Shown: positions 46,082-56,809 of the stretch, one piece after another
How positions within the stretch are numbered: position 1 is the stretch's first letter
Layout: the number at the start of each line of letters is the position of its first letter
Assembly (NCBI GenBank): GCA_021018995.1
Contig: CM037596.1
Location: forward strand, 105,755,416 to 105,819,415
Direction of reading: 5' to 3'
DNA length: 64,000 bases
Source of the DNA: Chloranthus sessilifolius
Lineage: Eukaryota; Streptophyta; Magnoliopsida; Chloranthales; Chloranthaceae
Translations under genes and position numbers: made by a program
Notes under the pieces: model-generated
Database searches by the model: none
The model's input: the letters and a program-made list of their open reading frames with translations, nothing else
What the model was told of the DNA's origin: nothing

Positions 46082-46780
46082 CTGTGTTTGGTTCATCATT
46101 CTTTGTGATAAGTGCAATTGCTAAAAAAAATCATATCTTCAAACTTTTCAAGACGTTTCTTCGTCCTTTCTAACATTCTTAAGATAGAGCTTAAACCGAA
46201 ACTGGTACCTGCGACTGCAAGTCTTGAGAAATTGTGTTATCATACTCTATCTCAGAATCTTCATTATTTTTCTCATCTTGCTCATGTGTTTCAACATCAA
46301 CTTGTACATGTGGTTCATCAAATGACTGAGGTTTATCTTTCACCTTTTTCATCGAAAACTCATATTCATTGAACGTAACATCTCTTTCAACTATCACTTT
46401 GTGAGATTGTGTATCCTACAAACGATAACCTTTTGTTCCTTCGTCATAACCAATCAAGATATTTTTTTGGATTTTGGATCTAACTTGAATCGTTCACTTC
46501 CCTTAAGTAATGCATACGCGGCACATCCAAACACCCTCAAGTAAGAGTAACTTCCGTGTCTTCTATACCAAACCTTATCTGCAGTTTTTGAGTTCAATGT
46601 CGCTGATGGCGACTAGTTGACCAAGTAACATGTTATGCTCACTGCCTCTGTCCAGAACCCATAACTCAAGCCGAAATGATTCAACATACATCGCACTTTT
46701 TTCAATAGTGTTTTATTCATCCTCTTGGCTACGTCGTTTTGCTGAGGCTTTTCAGGAACTGTTAAGTGCCTAACAATCCA

Positions 46781-47004
46781 TTGATTTTCACAGTAAGCCT
46801 TGAAATCCGATGACAAGTATCTCTCACCATTATCTAATCTGAGAATCTTCACATTTCTATCAGTCTGCTTTTTAATCATACTCTGCTACTGCTTGATTTT
46901 CACAGTAAGCCTTGAAATCCGATGACAAGTATTTCCCACCATTATCTTATCTGAGAATATTCACCTTTCTGTCAGTCAGCTTTTTAACCATACTCTGCTA
47001 CTGC
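46781..47004 (-). repeat. 112-bp tandem duplication in copia 1 integrase
   Basis: The block starting TTGATTTTCACAGTAAGCC at 46781 is repeated at 46893, about 112 bases later, with scattered substitutions. It duplicates the catalytic LRLDNG part of the integrase. Confidence 0.88.
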
Positions 47005-48619
47005 TTGAATTACTTAAACACATCCGACTCATTCTTAATCGGATACACCCAAACTTTTCTGGAGTAGTCATCTATAAATGGCACAAAGTAGTTGGCTCCA
47101 CCTACTAAAGTGATTTTAGTCAGTCCTCATACATCTAAATGTATGTAGTCAATCAGTCCCTTTGAAGTATATTTTACTGTGGAGAAACTAACTTTCTTTT
47201 GCTTCCCGAAGATGCAATCTTCACAAAATTTCAGTTTACAAGTTTGAATATCAGAAATAGTCTTATTCTTTATGAGCTCTGTTAACCCACGTTAACTCAT
47301 GTGACCAAGCCTCTTGTGTCACAAATCTAAAAGATCCTTAGAATCTTTTGTAGCCGCAACCCCATTGTCGTAATAGTATTATGGTGTCGCCTACTAGAAT
47401 ATAAAGATTCTCCATCTTCTCACATTTCTTCAAAGTCATAGCACCTCATGCAACCTTTAATTTTTCGGATTCTGGGATGACTCGACATCCTATCTCATCC
47501 AATGCCCCAACGAGACCAGATTTTTCTTCAAATCAGACACATGCCTAACCTCAATAAGACTACGAGCACAACCATCAAATATCTTTATTTTGCTAAAATT
47601 GATACCCATTGCTTTACATATACCGTCAGTCCCCATCAAAATCATCCCACCATTGGCTACATTGTATTGGTCAAACTAATCATTGTATAGGCACATGCGA
47701 TATGATGCTCATGAATCAAGGATTCATCTACCATCAACCTAACTAGAGCCTAATAGTGCACACAGTAGATATTCACCGAAATCTGACTTACCAACACTAG
47801 TTTGTCGCGAACTCCCTTCATCACTCTTATCTTTATTCAATCTTTGTTTGCAATATTTGCAAATATGTCCAGATTATTTACAAAAGTAACATGTAATATC
47901 CTTTTTTTCACCCTTAGGTTTGGACCTACTGTTTCCTCTGGTTGATTTATTATCTCTTCTGAATTGTCTCTTGTGTGATCATGATTTCGACCCATTTCGC
48001 TAATGAAACTAATCCCTTTGGAGTTAAATTCATATTGTTTTCTCAATTCGTCTTAAAGAAGTACAACAGTCACTTCTTCGATAGTTATGGTATCATTACC
48101 ATAAATTAATGTGGTAACAAAGTGCTCATAAGATGCAGGCAATGAGGTGAGTAAGAGAAGTGCAAGATCTTCTTCAAATTTCACTTCAATGCTCAATAGT
48201 TCACTAACAATATATTAGACGAATTCAAATGATCATGAATACACGTACCAACCGTGATACGAAATTTGTAAAGTTGTTTCTTCATGAAAAGTCTGTTTGA
48301 CAATAACTTTGTCATGTAGAGAGATTTCATCTTCTTTCACAAATCAACGATCGTCTTTTCGTGAAGAAAGTTGTACAAAATTTCATCAGACAAACACAAT
48401 CAGATAGTGCTTACGGCTCTCTTATGAAGACAGATCCATTCTTCATCGGACGTCTCTGCCTTCTTCCATATCTCATTCCCAAGTAGAGCATCATCAATGT
48501 CATATTGGACAAAAAGATCTGTGACTTTGACTTACCATAAAGCGAAGTTATTCTTCTCCGAAAACTTCTCCACCTCGAATCGTGCATTCGAGATTTTCAT
48601 CGCTGCTGTAGCATAAATC

Positions 48620-48634
48620 TCGTTTTGATACCAC
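48620..48634 (-). other. Primer binding site of copia element 1
   Basis: On the minus strand GTGGTATCAAAACGA follows the 5' LTR end within a few bases, the usual initiator-tRNA-Met type of copia elements (TGGTATCA core). Confidence 0.75.
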
Positions 48635-48635
48635 T

Positions 48636-49351
48636 TGTTAGGAATTCAAGAATACACCAAACTCCGTATCACGATGAATATGACAAAATAAGAAGACACA
48701 AAAGCAATCACGCACACAATACAAAAGGATTTACGTGGTTCACCCAATCTAAGTCCAAGTCCATAGAGTATATGCACTATATTATAAACGGTTATAACGC
48801 ACACACTCTCTTCTCTCTAGTGCACTCTCAATCAAGATCTGATACGATCTTTAACAACCAACACGCTGAATAACTAAGGACGTAGTTCTTCAAGAACAAA
48901 GAAGAGATTTGCTGGAATATATTAACGATTCTAACACAAAAATGACCTCGAATACTTCGATCTCTAAGCTTTTCTTCAATACCTTATCTCTCCAAGATTT
49001 CACTATAGAAAACTCTCTAGGAACTCTAGAATAACCTTATGCTAATAGGTTCCTTCTTACATTAGGAAACGTTGACCAAAATCTTCTAAAATAGTCGAGT
49101 AGTCTAAATCTGCGGAACTAATCCGCCTAGAATCAATCGATCGAATTCAACCCAAGAGTTTGCCAAATAATTTATGCTCATAATCGATCGATCGATTTTA
49201 CAGCTCGATCGATCGATTTCAACCCGAGAGCATACTATTTATTTTCATCCAGAATCGATCGATCACTCCCAACATCGATCGATCGATTAAACCCAAACAC
49301 CTCTTTTCAAAGTGTCTCACAACCTACGGCTGGGAATAAACCTAACCAACA
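48636..49351 (-). mobile_element. Copia element 1, 5' LTR
   Basis: Begins TGTTAGGAATTCAAGAA and ends AACCTAACCAACA, about 716 bases. Dyads of the ATCGATCGATCGAT type are more numerous here (about 49135-49290) than in the partner LTR, which has lost or mutated some of them. Confidence 0.92.
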
Positions 49352-49425
49352 GGTATGGCATCGGTTTTCGACAAAACCGATACATATCGGTATCAGCCGA
49401 GTTATAATACCATACAAATAATCAC

Positions 49426-49800
49426 TAAGTTCACAAACAGAGATCACCAGATAGTATTTGCAGGCTTGCAGCACTAAAATACACGCTACACTACTGTTGT
49501 GTATCCCTTAACACAAAAAACGTTAGATCCATGATATTAAACCATGGGTAGATCACAAAAATTCTGCTAGCTATTCAGGAGCGTTCAATATAATTAATTA
49601 AGTTATGAATCTTCTCGATATCTCGAAAATCTAGAGAGAAACTTTTTTTTGGTCGGTCTAGAGAGAAACTTAAACATGTATTATTTCATATATCATTACA
49701 AGTGGCACATAATCACTAAGTCACAAAGGCTCTGAGACCAGGTAGCATTTACAACACTAAAATACAAGCTACACTAATGCTGTGTACTGTTACAGAAGAA
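49426..49800 (+). repeat. Tandem duplication: rest of unit 1 and unit 2
   Basis: 49426-49538 completes unit 1 (CACTAAG-TCACAAA, GGCTTGCAGCACTAAAATACA, TTAGATCCATGAT); 49539 onward is unit 2 with the same blocks in order. Before the MITE and copia insertions this was a direct tandem duplication of about 260 bases. Confidence 0.72.
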
Positions 49801-50057
49801 AACTTTAGATCCAAGCTACCAACACCAACCAATCAATGATCAGATGGTGCCAAGCAGCAAAGAAGGAAGTCTCATCACTGGTCCCAAAATTCTGATCACC
49901 CCAACATTTTCATGTCATGGGTGAGAACAGTGAGAGATTAACCTACATCTTTGAAAAACGTGCTTATAAATTACAACAAAGTTTAAAAGTATACTACTTG
50001 TTAATGCCTCTCTAGAAGAACACATTACCTGAATCTAGAAGAAGAGCTTGCCCAAAA

Positions 50058-50428
50058 TTACGCATCCTCGTAGTAATAAGGTGACAACTTGCCCTCCTTT
50101 TTGTTGGGCTTTGACTTATTCTCCATACTAGCTTCCAAGAGCATCTTCACCACTCTTCGCATCGATGGACGGTTAATAGGCAGTGGGTTTGTGCAGAGAA
50201 GGCCGACATCAAGGACCCTGCACATCTCTTCGTGGAACTGGGTATTGAGACTCAGGTCGAGTACGTGGTCAGTCCCTTTATGTTCTAAGGTGGAGTGCAC
50301 CCACTTAACCAGGTCCTTTTCTTCGAATTCAGGGTCCAACGGGGGTTTCCCCGTCACTAGTTCTAGAATAACTACTCCGAAGCTGTAGATGTCGCTCTTC
50401 TCATTTACTCGAAGGGTGTATGCGTATT
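50058..50428 (-). pseudogene. Last exon of a HAESA/HSL1-like LRR receptor kinase
   Basis: The minus strand encodes EYAYTLRVNEKSDIYSFGVV, ILELVTGKPPLDPEFEEKDL, VKWVHSTLEHKGTDHVLDLS, then EEMCRVLDVGLLCTNPLPIN, RPSMRRVVKMLLEAS and the C-terminal SPYYYEDA. This is kinase subdomains VIII-XI of the HAESA/HSL1 group of leucine-rich-repeat receptor kinases, whose receptors perceive IDA peptides in organ shedding. It starts at a good 3' splice site (TTTTTGCTGCAG at 50440-50429) at the phase expected for the known HAESA intron just before PEYAY. It ends EDA-stop, shorter than the usual YYYEDASDQGS tail. The upstream exon with the LRRs and the kinase N-lobe is not found on the minus strand up to 64000. 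The adjacent intron carries a hAT MITE. Either exon 1 was lost, making this a gene fragment, or the intron has been stretched beyond 13 kb by insertions. Confidence 0.9.
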
Positions 50429-50553
50429 CTGCAGCAAAAATGAACAGCAATGCTTTTAGGTCAAAAGAAATCGAAAGAGAATAAGACTGAATCAAAGTGG
50501 ACAACAAAACTTTTATCATGGATAGTAGCATATAATGGGAAAAGGCTTGAGAG

Positions 50554-50827
50554 CATGGATGAAAATATCGGTTTTCAGATACGTATCGTCCACCACCAAA
50601 ACAGAGATGGTACATATCAGTATCGCCGATACATATCAGTATCATCGATAAAATGAAAAAAATTTACATATATCGAGTATGTATCACCGATACATACACT
50701 GTATTGGCAATAAAATGAAAAAAGTTGACATATATTGGGTGTGTATCACCAATACATACCCAATGTATCAGTATCGGTGGCCAGCGATACCGATACGGAT
50801 TGGTATCGTCCGAGATTTTGACCCATG
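50554..50827. mobile_element. hAT-like MITE, CATGGATCAAAAT family
   Basis: Begins CATGGATGAAAATATCGG and ends CCGAGATTTTGACCCATG; flanked by CTTGAGAG (50546-50553) and CTTAAGAG (50828-50835), eight bases with one change. The interior repeats ACATATCAGTATCG and TGTATCACC-ATACATAC. Confidence 0.85.
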
Positions 50828-50835
50828 CTTAAGAG

Positions 50836-51605
50836 CATCAATTACTCATGAGTGTGTCAGCAGGCCAGCCTAGGTTGGAGATGCTGGCCCTGGAGAGGCC
50901 AGCCCTAAGCCTGAAATTGGGCTCAATTTATATAAGGGTTGTACAGGGCTCAAGTATATATAGGGGATACAACTTGTATCCATTGTCACAAAGTAGGAAT
51001 ACGGCAATAATTTGGCAACGGATCAATTCGGACAAATTCAGAAAATAAAAAATAACAGAAATTACATTATAATATATTTCAAGTTAGAAATAAATTTTTA
51101 ATAAACAAAATAAGCTATAAGGTGTTCAACGCAAGGCACATCTCTAATTATATAATTCATGTAATAACAAAAAGTCATATGCATGATTCATCTCAGGAAA
51201 TTCTGAAAATTTCGACACACCCTTAATTGGTGTTTTTTTTGTCTTCAAAGAATTGGAGACTTTTGTGACTATGGTTGTATCCAGTGCTAAAATTAGAGTT
51301 AGTACAGGGTGACCAATCCCCCCTTTTAAAAAAATGGTAAATATGCAATTCCAATAAAGGAGAATAAAATTGCATCCGTATAAAAAACTAAGCAAGATGC
51401 TTAGCGGAAGAAGGATAAAGAAAAAAAAAAACAAGAATAAAACAGAGAAAAAAAAAAAAACATAGCAATTTACTGGTTGTTTACTCTCCAGTGTGAACAG
51501 ATCAATCTCCTTATGCTAAAATGGTCAAACCTGGGGAAGTACACAACTATTTAGGAGCCTCCAGATTAGTGAAAGCAAGGGTTTGACGATTTTAATGTAA
51601 GGAAA
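50836..51605. other. Intergenic or intronic stretch, no recognised gene
   Basis: AT-rich. A GGCCAGCC-GGCTGG inverted cluster at 50870-50910 and several A runs are seen. If the HAESA-like gene is intact this would be intron. Confidence 0.4.
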
Positions 51606-51742
51606 TGTAACGACCCTGATTTTTTTTGTTAACGTTGAATCGTTGACTTTTGAAGAGAAACTGAAATTATGGAGAAACACCCTGAGCTCATCGCCTCATT
51701 TACATAATTTTCGAAGACGAAAATACTATAAGGGGAGAAGAA
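51606..51742 (+). pseudogene. Chromovirus-type pol 3' end with double PPT module
   Basis: The plus strand shows an LTR-start-like TGTAACGACCCTGATT at 51606, then a frame reading IFEDENTIRGEE at 51706-51741. This is the acidic C-terminal end typical of Del/Tekay chromovirus polyproteins. A polypurine tract AAGGGGAGAAGAA (51730-51742) precedes the real LTR. Nothing further upstream of the polyprotein survives. Confidence 0.65.
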
Positions 51743-52690
51743 TGTAACAACCCGATTTTTGATGCACTTAATTTTGCAGTGTTTAATGTGTTTTGCACCG
51801 TGCACGTGTTAGTGCTCCACACCGAAACCTGACCTATTTGAGAAAAACTCATATATTTATTTCTGTCGATAATGACACAAGTGGTGTAATAGCCTACTAG
51901 TTAAAAGCTTGTGTTATAGACAAGAGGTCAGAGGTTCGAAAGCAAACATCTTCTCTAGCCACCTTTTCTAAAAACACCTTAAATCCTTGTGTGTTCTTCC
52001 CAAAGAACACCGTGTTTACACCGCCGTCAAGATCGTGGTGAAAGGAGGAATCGTGAATGGGCCGTTGCGATTGAACGTCAATCTTCTCAAATTTAATCGC
52101 CGTTGCTTTGCCGTCACGCTTCAAGAGGTAAGTACCTGCCAATCCATCTTGTTCTTTTTAAATCCCGTCGCGTAAGATACGATTCGATTGCTTATCGACG
52201 GGCTATAAAATGAACCATAAATTTGCTTTCTAAATAATATTATTCTAGGATTGAGATGATAGCTAACTTTAATTATGGGCTGATTTTATTTGTTTTTAAA
52301 TATTTTTATGTCCATGATTAAATATTATTTTCAAGCGAAGGGCTACTGCCTTTGCATCATATAACGTAGAAGCATTGCTGAAAATTTACAAGAATTCCTT
52401 ATTTCACCACGAAAAAGCGAGGTGCTGATGAATTTTTCATTGCGAGCTACAGCAAATGTGTCGTCTTGTTTCTGCTCAAATTTGGGAAAGTTGTGATTTG
52501 GGTTTCTTTAACTACACATTGCCTACTTTGGGCTCATTGATAAGACAAACAGTTTGAAACTTTGAAATGTTAATGCAATAATGTGGGATAATAGCCATGT
52601 TCCACATGTTAAATAGGATTTTGAACTTCATAAAACTTCTCTTATGACTTTATTTTTGGACCTCAAGGAATAAAACTTCTCTCCTAGAGA
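51743..52690 (+). mobile_element. Chromovirus-like 3' LTR, right end unclear
   Basis: Starts TGTAACAACCCGATTTTTG directly after the polypurine tract. The block GTTAGTGCTCCACACCG (about 51808-51825) matches the sense start region of the LTR at 20869-23509. The LTR seems to run into or be cut by the Tat-type integrase remnant near 52700; no terminal CA was fixed. Confidence 0.6.
51881..51945 (+). repeat. tRNA-like sequence inside the LTR
   Basis: TAGCCTACTAGTTAA resembles a box A region, CTTGT-GTTATAG-ACAAG an anticodon arm with a seven-base loop, and GAGGTTCGAAAGC a box B/T arm. It lacks a good acceptor stem. It is best read as a SINE head or tRNA pseudogene, not a working tRNA. Confidence 0.4.
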
Positions 52691-52698
52691 CCATAGAC

Positions 52699-53210
52699 TA
52701 TGTTGTAGTGTTTTTGGTGACCTGATAGTTGTTTGATATGCTCATAAGGCTTTCAAGCAAACGTTCATCTCTTTTATTTTCAAAATAATTTTTCAATATT
52801 TTGAAGAGAGTTTTTGTTAAAGGCTTCTGCTTCTCCATATGAGGAGTTGTATATGGTGGAGAATTTTTGCAAAACTTATACACAACCTGATTCTTAAACG
52901 AGAAACCATTATCGTACACAATTCTAGCAGGGATTCCATACCTGAATATCAGATTAGTCATTATAAAATTTGCTGCAATTATAGGCTTTACTCCCTTTAC
53001 GACCACGGTCTTGGAAATTTAGAAAATTATTCAGTCGCAATATAAACCAATAATTCCCTAAAGAAGGTGGGTGTATAGGACCTATTATATGAATTCCCTA
53101 TGCGTCAAATGGCCATGAGATCGTGGGAGGATGTAAACTCTAGGGAGATTGGGGTAGGAAGGATCCATGCATTTGACATGTATTGCATTCTTTCACATAA
53201 CTTATATAGT
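52699..53210 (-). pseudogene. Tat-lineage Ty3/gypsy integrase remnant
   Basis: Minus-strand text from 53210 down: a zinc-finger-like ECNTCQMHG and PTISWPFDA-GIHIIGPI block, the core start, then AANFIMTNLIFRYGIPARIV and YDNGFSFKNQVVYKFCKN, containing the second catalytic Asp. The EAEAFNK box with the catalytic Glu follows in a shifted frame. The order and the RYGIP-IV-DNG pattern fit Tat-type gypsy integrases. It lacks the rest of pol and is frameshifted. Confidence 0.82.
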
Positions 53211-53224
53211 ATGCTTACCTATTA

Positions 53225-53387
53225 ATACTGATCCATCTAATGTTGAACTGTGACTCATCCGATGTTAGAATGTGACTCATCTGATGTTGGATCGTGATTC
53301 ATCTGATGTTTGGGTCGTGACCCATCTGGTGTTGAACCTTGACCCATCTGATGTTGGGTCGTGACCCATCTGATGTTAGATTCGATC
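53225..53387 (+). repeat. 23-26 bp minisatellite GGTCGTGACCCATCTGATGTT
   Basis: About seven diverged units of the pattern GGTCGTGACYCATCTGATGTT follow one another. Several contain the near-palindrome GGTC-GT-GACC. Immediately after come ATCGATCGATCGAT-like dyads at 53395-53525. Confidence 0.85.
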
Positions 53388-53559
53388 AATCGATTCTTAA
53401 CAGAACCGAACTATTATTCATTTTTAATTGCTTTAAATCAGCCGATCGATCGATATGGACCCAAATTGTGTATCTTATATACTAAATCCGATGGATCGAT
53501 TCTAAAACTAAATTGATTGATCCGTGTCCGAACCAACAAACTTAATTACACTCTTGCAC

Positions 53560-55474
53560 GACCAAAACTTAGTACACATTAATCACTTGCACTTTGCGAT
53601 CAATGGTCGTGATTCACTTAACCTTTAAAATAATAGTATTTTAATTTAGTATTTAATAATATATATATATATATATATATCACTTTTATCGCTTCAACGC
53701 GATTACTTCGATAACACGAAGTGTTAGAACTTCAATGTCTTTATGAAATCGAACTCCGGCCTTCAAGCTATCGCAAACACACTATTAACTCCCCTATGCT
53801 ATATTTATATTGTTATTATGCAAATAAATATATGTATAAACATGACGATAATCTGGATGTAAACCCTTTGTACATGTGATCATTCTGTACTTCCATTTCA
53901 ATCATGGCATGAGTTGAGAACATGTTAGGTCATAAGTACGCGAGTGTATGAAATCACGCCTACGTTTGGGTGTAGTGATTCACTGAGATGGTATCGAAAC
54001 ATGGAATATATTGTATTCACATGCCCTACAACTCATGATGGTATCGGACATCATGACGAGTATGGTGAGTGCAAATTCAGTGTAGCCTCGTATATGGTAA
54101 CATAGAAGGTGACTCTATCACCCCCGAGTTCTAATATGATAGAATAAGATATAAGTTAATGTACGAGGTTTGGACCTTTAGGCCATGGTCATGATGGAAT
54201 TTCTTTCACGATCACGTGAAACTCGAAATGTAAGCGTCCATGTATGAATGTAATACCTCTGTGGTAGTATGGGCTATCATACGAAATACATCCAGGTTAC
54301 TACGAAACCCGTTCCTTGAGAAGTGTGATTTGTGAAGCTTACCGTACCATAGTTTGTTGTGGATTCATGTCATAGGTGTATGATATGTATGAGTCTATAA
54401 GATAAGATATATTACGAATATGATAATAAGACACCGCTGTATAGGCCAATAAAAGATTAAAGAACTTAAGTCTCTATACGTGTCGTTCTTTGCGTAGCCA
54501 CCGTAAGGGCAACGTCTTCAGTCAAGACGGGTCTCTAGGAGACGTATGAGTTATGAGTCGTCAGCCGCCCCTATGATTGGATGGGGTGTATAATATGATA
54601 TGATATGATATGGAGGGCGTTATAATATGGTGGTATGATACTATGGTAGCTCTCACATAATAGCTCAAAGAGCGATTCTGGCACAGGGCATTTAGGATTT
54701 TATGAGTATGTTAGTTACGCTTATGCGATGTACAGACGTACCTACAAGAATAATGAAAGAAGATACGATATAATATGGTAAGGTACGTTAGGATATAAGT
54801 GTCTAGATCATGGTCCTGCATTCATGATTATGAAATGAGTTTACAATATACACTTGATTTTATTACTCTCTTCTAATTTCTTTGAGATATTATTATCACT
54901 CACATGATACACTCATAATGCACCTGAGTAGAATGGGGTGGATTAGTGGTGTATCCACTAAGTTTACGTGACTGAGTAAACTCATCCTACAATAATCTAA
55001 TAGCTGCAGGTGACTATCTTGAAGGAGTGGACGTTGGTTCCTCTTATCCGATTGGTGCTGAGTACGTGGACCCGGTGGACATTGATTATCAGGAGCCTTG
55101 GGAAGACGATGTAGCTGGTTATCAGGAGGAGTACGGTGTTGATCTCGACCCTGGCACCAGATATTGATTTCGTAGACTCGGTACTAGTTTATTTGATACT
55201 CTTATCGTCGACTCTATGCTTACATTTTATCGAATTTGTCTCCAACTTGGACTCCCACTTATTCCGTGGCTTATTGGATTTTATTGTTTTCATTTCGGTA
55301 TTTATGATCACTATTATATTTCATCTTTATTGTTGGCTTTCACGGATTTCGTAGAATCAGACTTGCGTGATAACTCTGATTAAGCATATATCCGCTTAGC
55401 ATATCCGGGATATGTGCGGGTCATAACTCAGAATTCTAGGCCCTTAGGATGGGGTAGAATTTCTGGTCATGACG
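53560..55474 (+). mobile_element. LTR of a Ty3/gypsy-type family (copy 2)
   Basis: An inverted, diverged copy of 11183-13130. Matching blocks: GCCTACGTTTGGGTGTAGTGATTC near 53970, GCCCTACAACTCATGATGG near 54023, GCACCTGAGTAGAATGGGG near 54918, ACGTGACTGAGTAAACTCATCC near 54966, CGCTTAGCATATCCGGGATATGTGCGGG near 55395 and the end GGGGTAGAATTTCTGGTCATGAC at 55473. A TA run is at 53659-53680. The left edge is not fixed. Confidence 0.7.
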
Positions 55475-55728
55475 GGAAAATAACCCTTTCACACTTGGGA
55501 GTACACCAACTCTTTGGCATTAAGGCTTGACTCATTTATGCTATTTGGGTTGGCTACGGCTGTGATTTTTACAGCCAATAGACAGATTGGCCAAACTCGA
55601 CCCTGTTCTCAAGCCTACTAAAATTTTGGCCTCTTTTAAGGCTTGATCCAAACCCGATCCAGCCTTTGGAAAATTAGTCAACCACAGAACAAGAAAGATT
55701 ATACTTCATTACAGAGGTAATGGCAGTC

Positions 55729-55800
55729 ATAACTCAACTAGATAACTAATACCCAAATATCTCATAACTCAACTAGATAACTAATACCCAAATTTCTTAT
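55729..55800 (+). repeat. 36-bp tandem duplication
   Basis: TCATAACTCAACTAGATAACTAATACCCAAAT occurs twice in a row with one or two differences. Confidence 0.9.
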
Positions 55801-55879
55801 TAGCGAGGTGGATTGGTTATCCACCACATTAAACAAATCAAATTATCTTCCGTTCAAGTCAACAAGCCTCCTCCACAAT

Positions 55880-56170
55880 GGTAAAGTGTTTTAGATTTAT
55901 TAATGCAGTGTGCATCGTACTAATTCCAGCACTGGGTATTAGCAGGGAAATGCCTAATGATTACTCTTGAATTCCGTGATAGTCCTTTTAACGGCATCCT
56001 AAGGTAATAGGCGTATATGGTAACAAAATGCTTTTAGATTTATTAACGTAGTGTACATCTTCCTAATTCCAGCTTGAGAAATTAGCAAAGAAACCCCTCA
56101 AGATCAATCTTGATTCTTTGGTCCTTTCCACATAATCCTATGGCAAACAAGTGTGTACTCTGTTTTTAAA
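55880..56170 (+). repeat. About 147-bp diverged tandem duplication
   Basis: TTTTAGATTTATTAA-G-AGTGT-CATC, CTAATTCCAGC and the CTTGATTC/TCTTGAATTC blocks occur at 55880-56026 and again from about 56027. Confidence 0.7.
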
Positions 56171-56227
56171 ACAAACTACGAATCTGAGTATCATTTCCTT
56201 GATTATATGTACATTGTTTATATATAT

Positions 56228-56320
56228 AGGGTAATGATCACTTGACTCGAGCAGGTGACCGTCAGATCATGTCGCAGTCACCGTTTGACCATGATCTGAA
56301 GGTCACCTGCTAGAGTCAGG
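56228..56320. mobile_element. Foldback MITE (hairpin)
   Basis: ACTCGAGCAGGTGACCGTCAGATCATG and its inverted partner CATGATCTGAAGGTCACCTGCTAGAGTC form arms of about 28 bases around a short GC-richer loop. TA-rich DNA flanks it on both sides. Confidence 0.7.

Positions 56321-56321
<1 letters not shown>

Positions 56322-56377
<56 letters not shown>
56322..56377. repeat. TA microsatellite (left flank of MITE)
   Basis: TA run of about 56 bases between the hairpin MITE and the Micron-like MITE. Confidence 0.95.
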
Positions 56378-56379
<2 letters not shown>

Positions 56380-56763
56380 AAAAGGCCTCCATCCTCCATG
56401 CGAGGACGGTCACCGTCCTCAAATCTTCCACGTGGAGCTCCACTTGGCACCCAAAAAGTAAAAACACTTTTTGGGTGCCACGTGAACCTTGGGTACATTG
56501 CTTAGATCATCTTTGAAAAAAAAAAATTATTAAAAACTCATCTCCACTGTATATATTTTGAATCGTGAAATGTGGACCAATGAAAACCGTCAAACTTTGA
56601 CTTGTGGGTTTAAAATATATTTTAAAATTTTTTTTTTTAATATTGTTCTAAACTGTCCACCTGTGCTCCACATGACACCCAAAAAGTGTTTTGAGTGCCA
56701 CGTGGAGCTCCACATGGATCTTGGAGGACGGTCACCGTCCTCCATTGGAGGACCTAACCAGCT

Positions 56764-56765
<2 letters not shown>
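56378..56765. mobile_element. Microsatellite-flanked MITE (Micron-like), copy 2
   Basis: TIR-like ends: AGGACGGTCACCGTCCTC occurs at both ends (56401 and 56730) within an AGGA...TCCT framework. Subterminal blocks CACGTGGAGCTCCAC and CACCCAAAAAGTG are also inverted. TA microsatellites abut both ends. Homologous to 35012-35340. Confidence 0.82.

Positions 56766-56806
<41 letters not shown>
56766..56806. repeat. TA microsatellite (right flank of MITE)
   Basis: TA run of about 41 bases. Confidence 0.95.

Positions 56807-56809
<3 letters not shown>

Larger units (their letters stand above)
44480..48600 (-). pseudogene. Copia element 1 gag-pol remnant
   Basis: In sense order (from 48600 down): gag fragments; a zinc-knuckle region at about 47900-47830 (CYFCK-SGHICKYC in one frame); integrase at 46879-46613 with LRLDNGERY, a diverged LRTDNGGEY, and KPQQNDVAKRMNKTLL; a linker; reverse transcriptase at 45712-45386 with [34 protein letters not shown] and LILYVDNMLIIA; and RNase H text down to about 44480. 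The catalytic YVDD box is YVDN. Integrase PQQNG is PQQND. Two local tandem duplications break the frame further. It cannot encode active enzymes. Confidence 0.9.
43732..49351 (-). mobile_element. Ty1/copia element 1, complete structure
   Basis: About 5.6 kb with two LTRs, a primer binding site at 48620-48633 and degenerate gag-pol between them, all on the minus strand. The flanking five bases are AGTAT (left) and GGTAT (right), a target duplication with one change. The LTRs differ at many positions and the coding region has many stops, so the insertion is old. It sits inside a MITE-like repeat, which in turn lies within a tandemly duplicated host block. Confidence 0.92.

Noticed and set aside
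52698-53387. Intact gypsy integrase gene
   Set aside because: Only the zinc-finger region and the middle of the core are readable, across frameshifts, and the rest of pol is absent.
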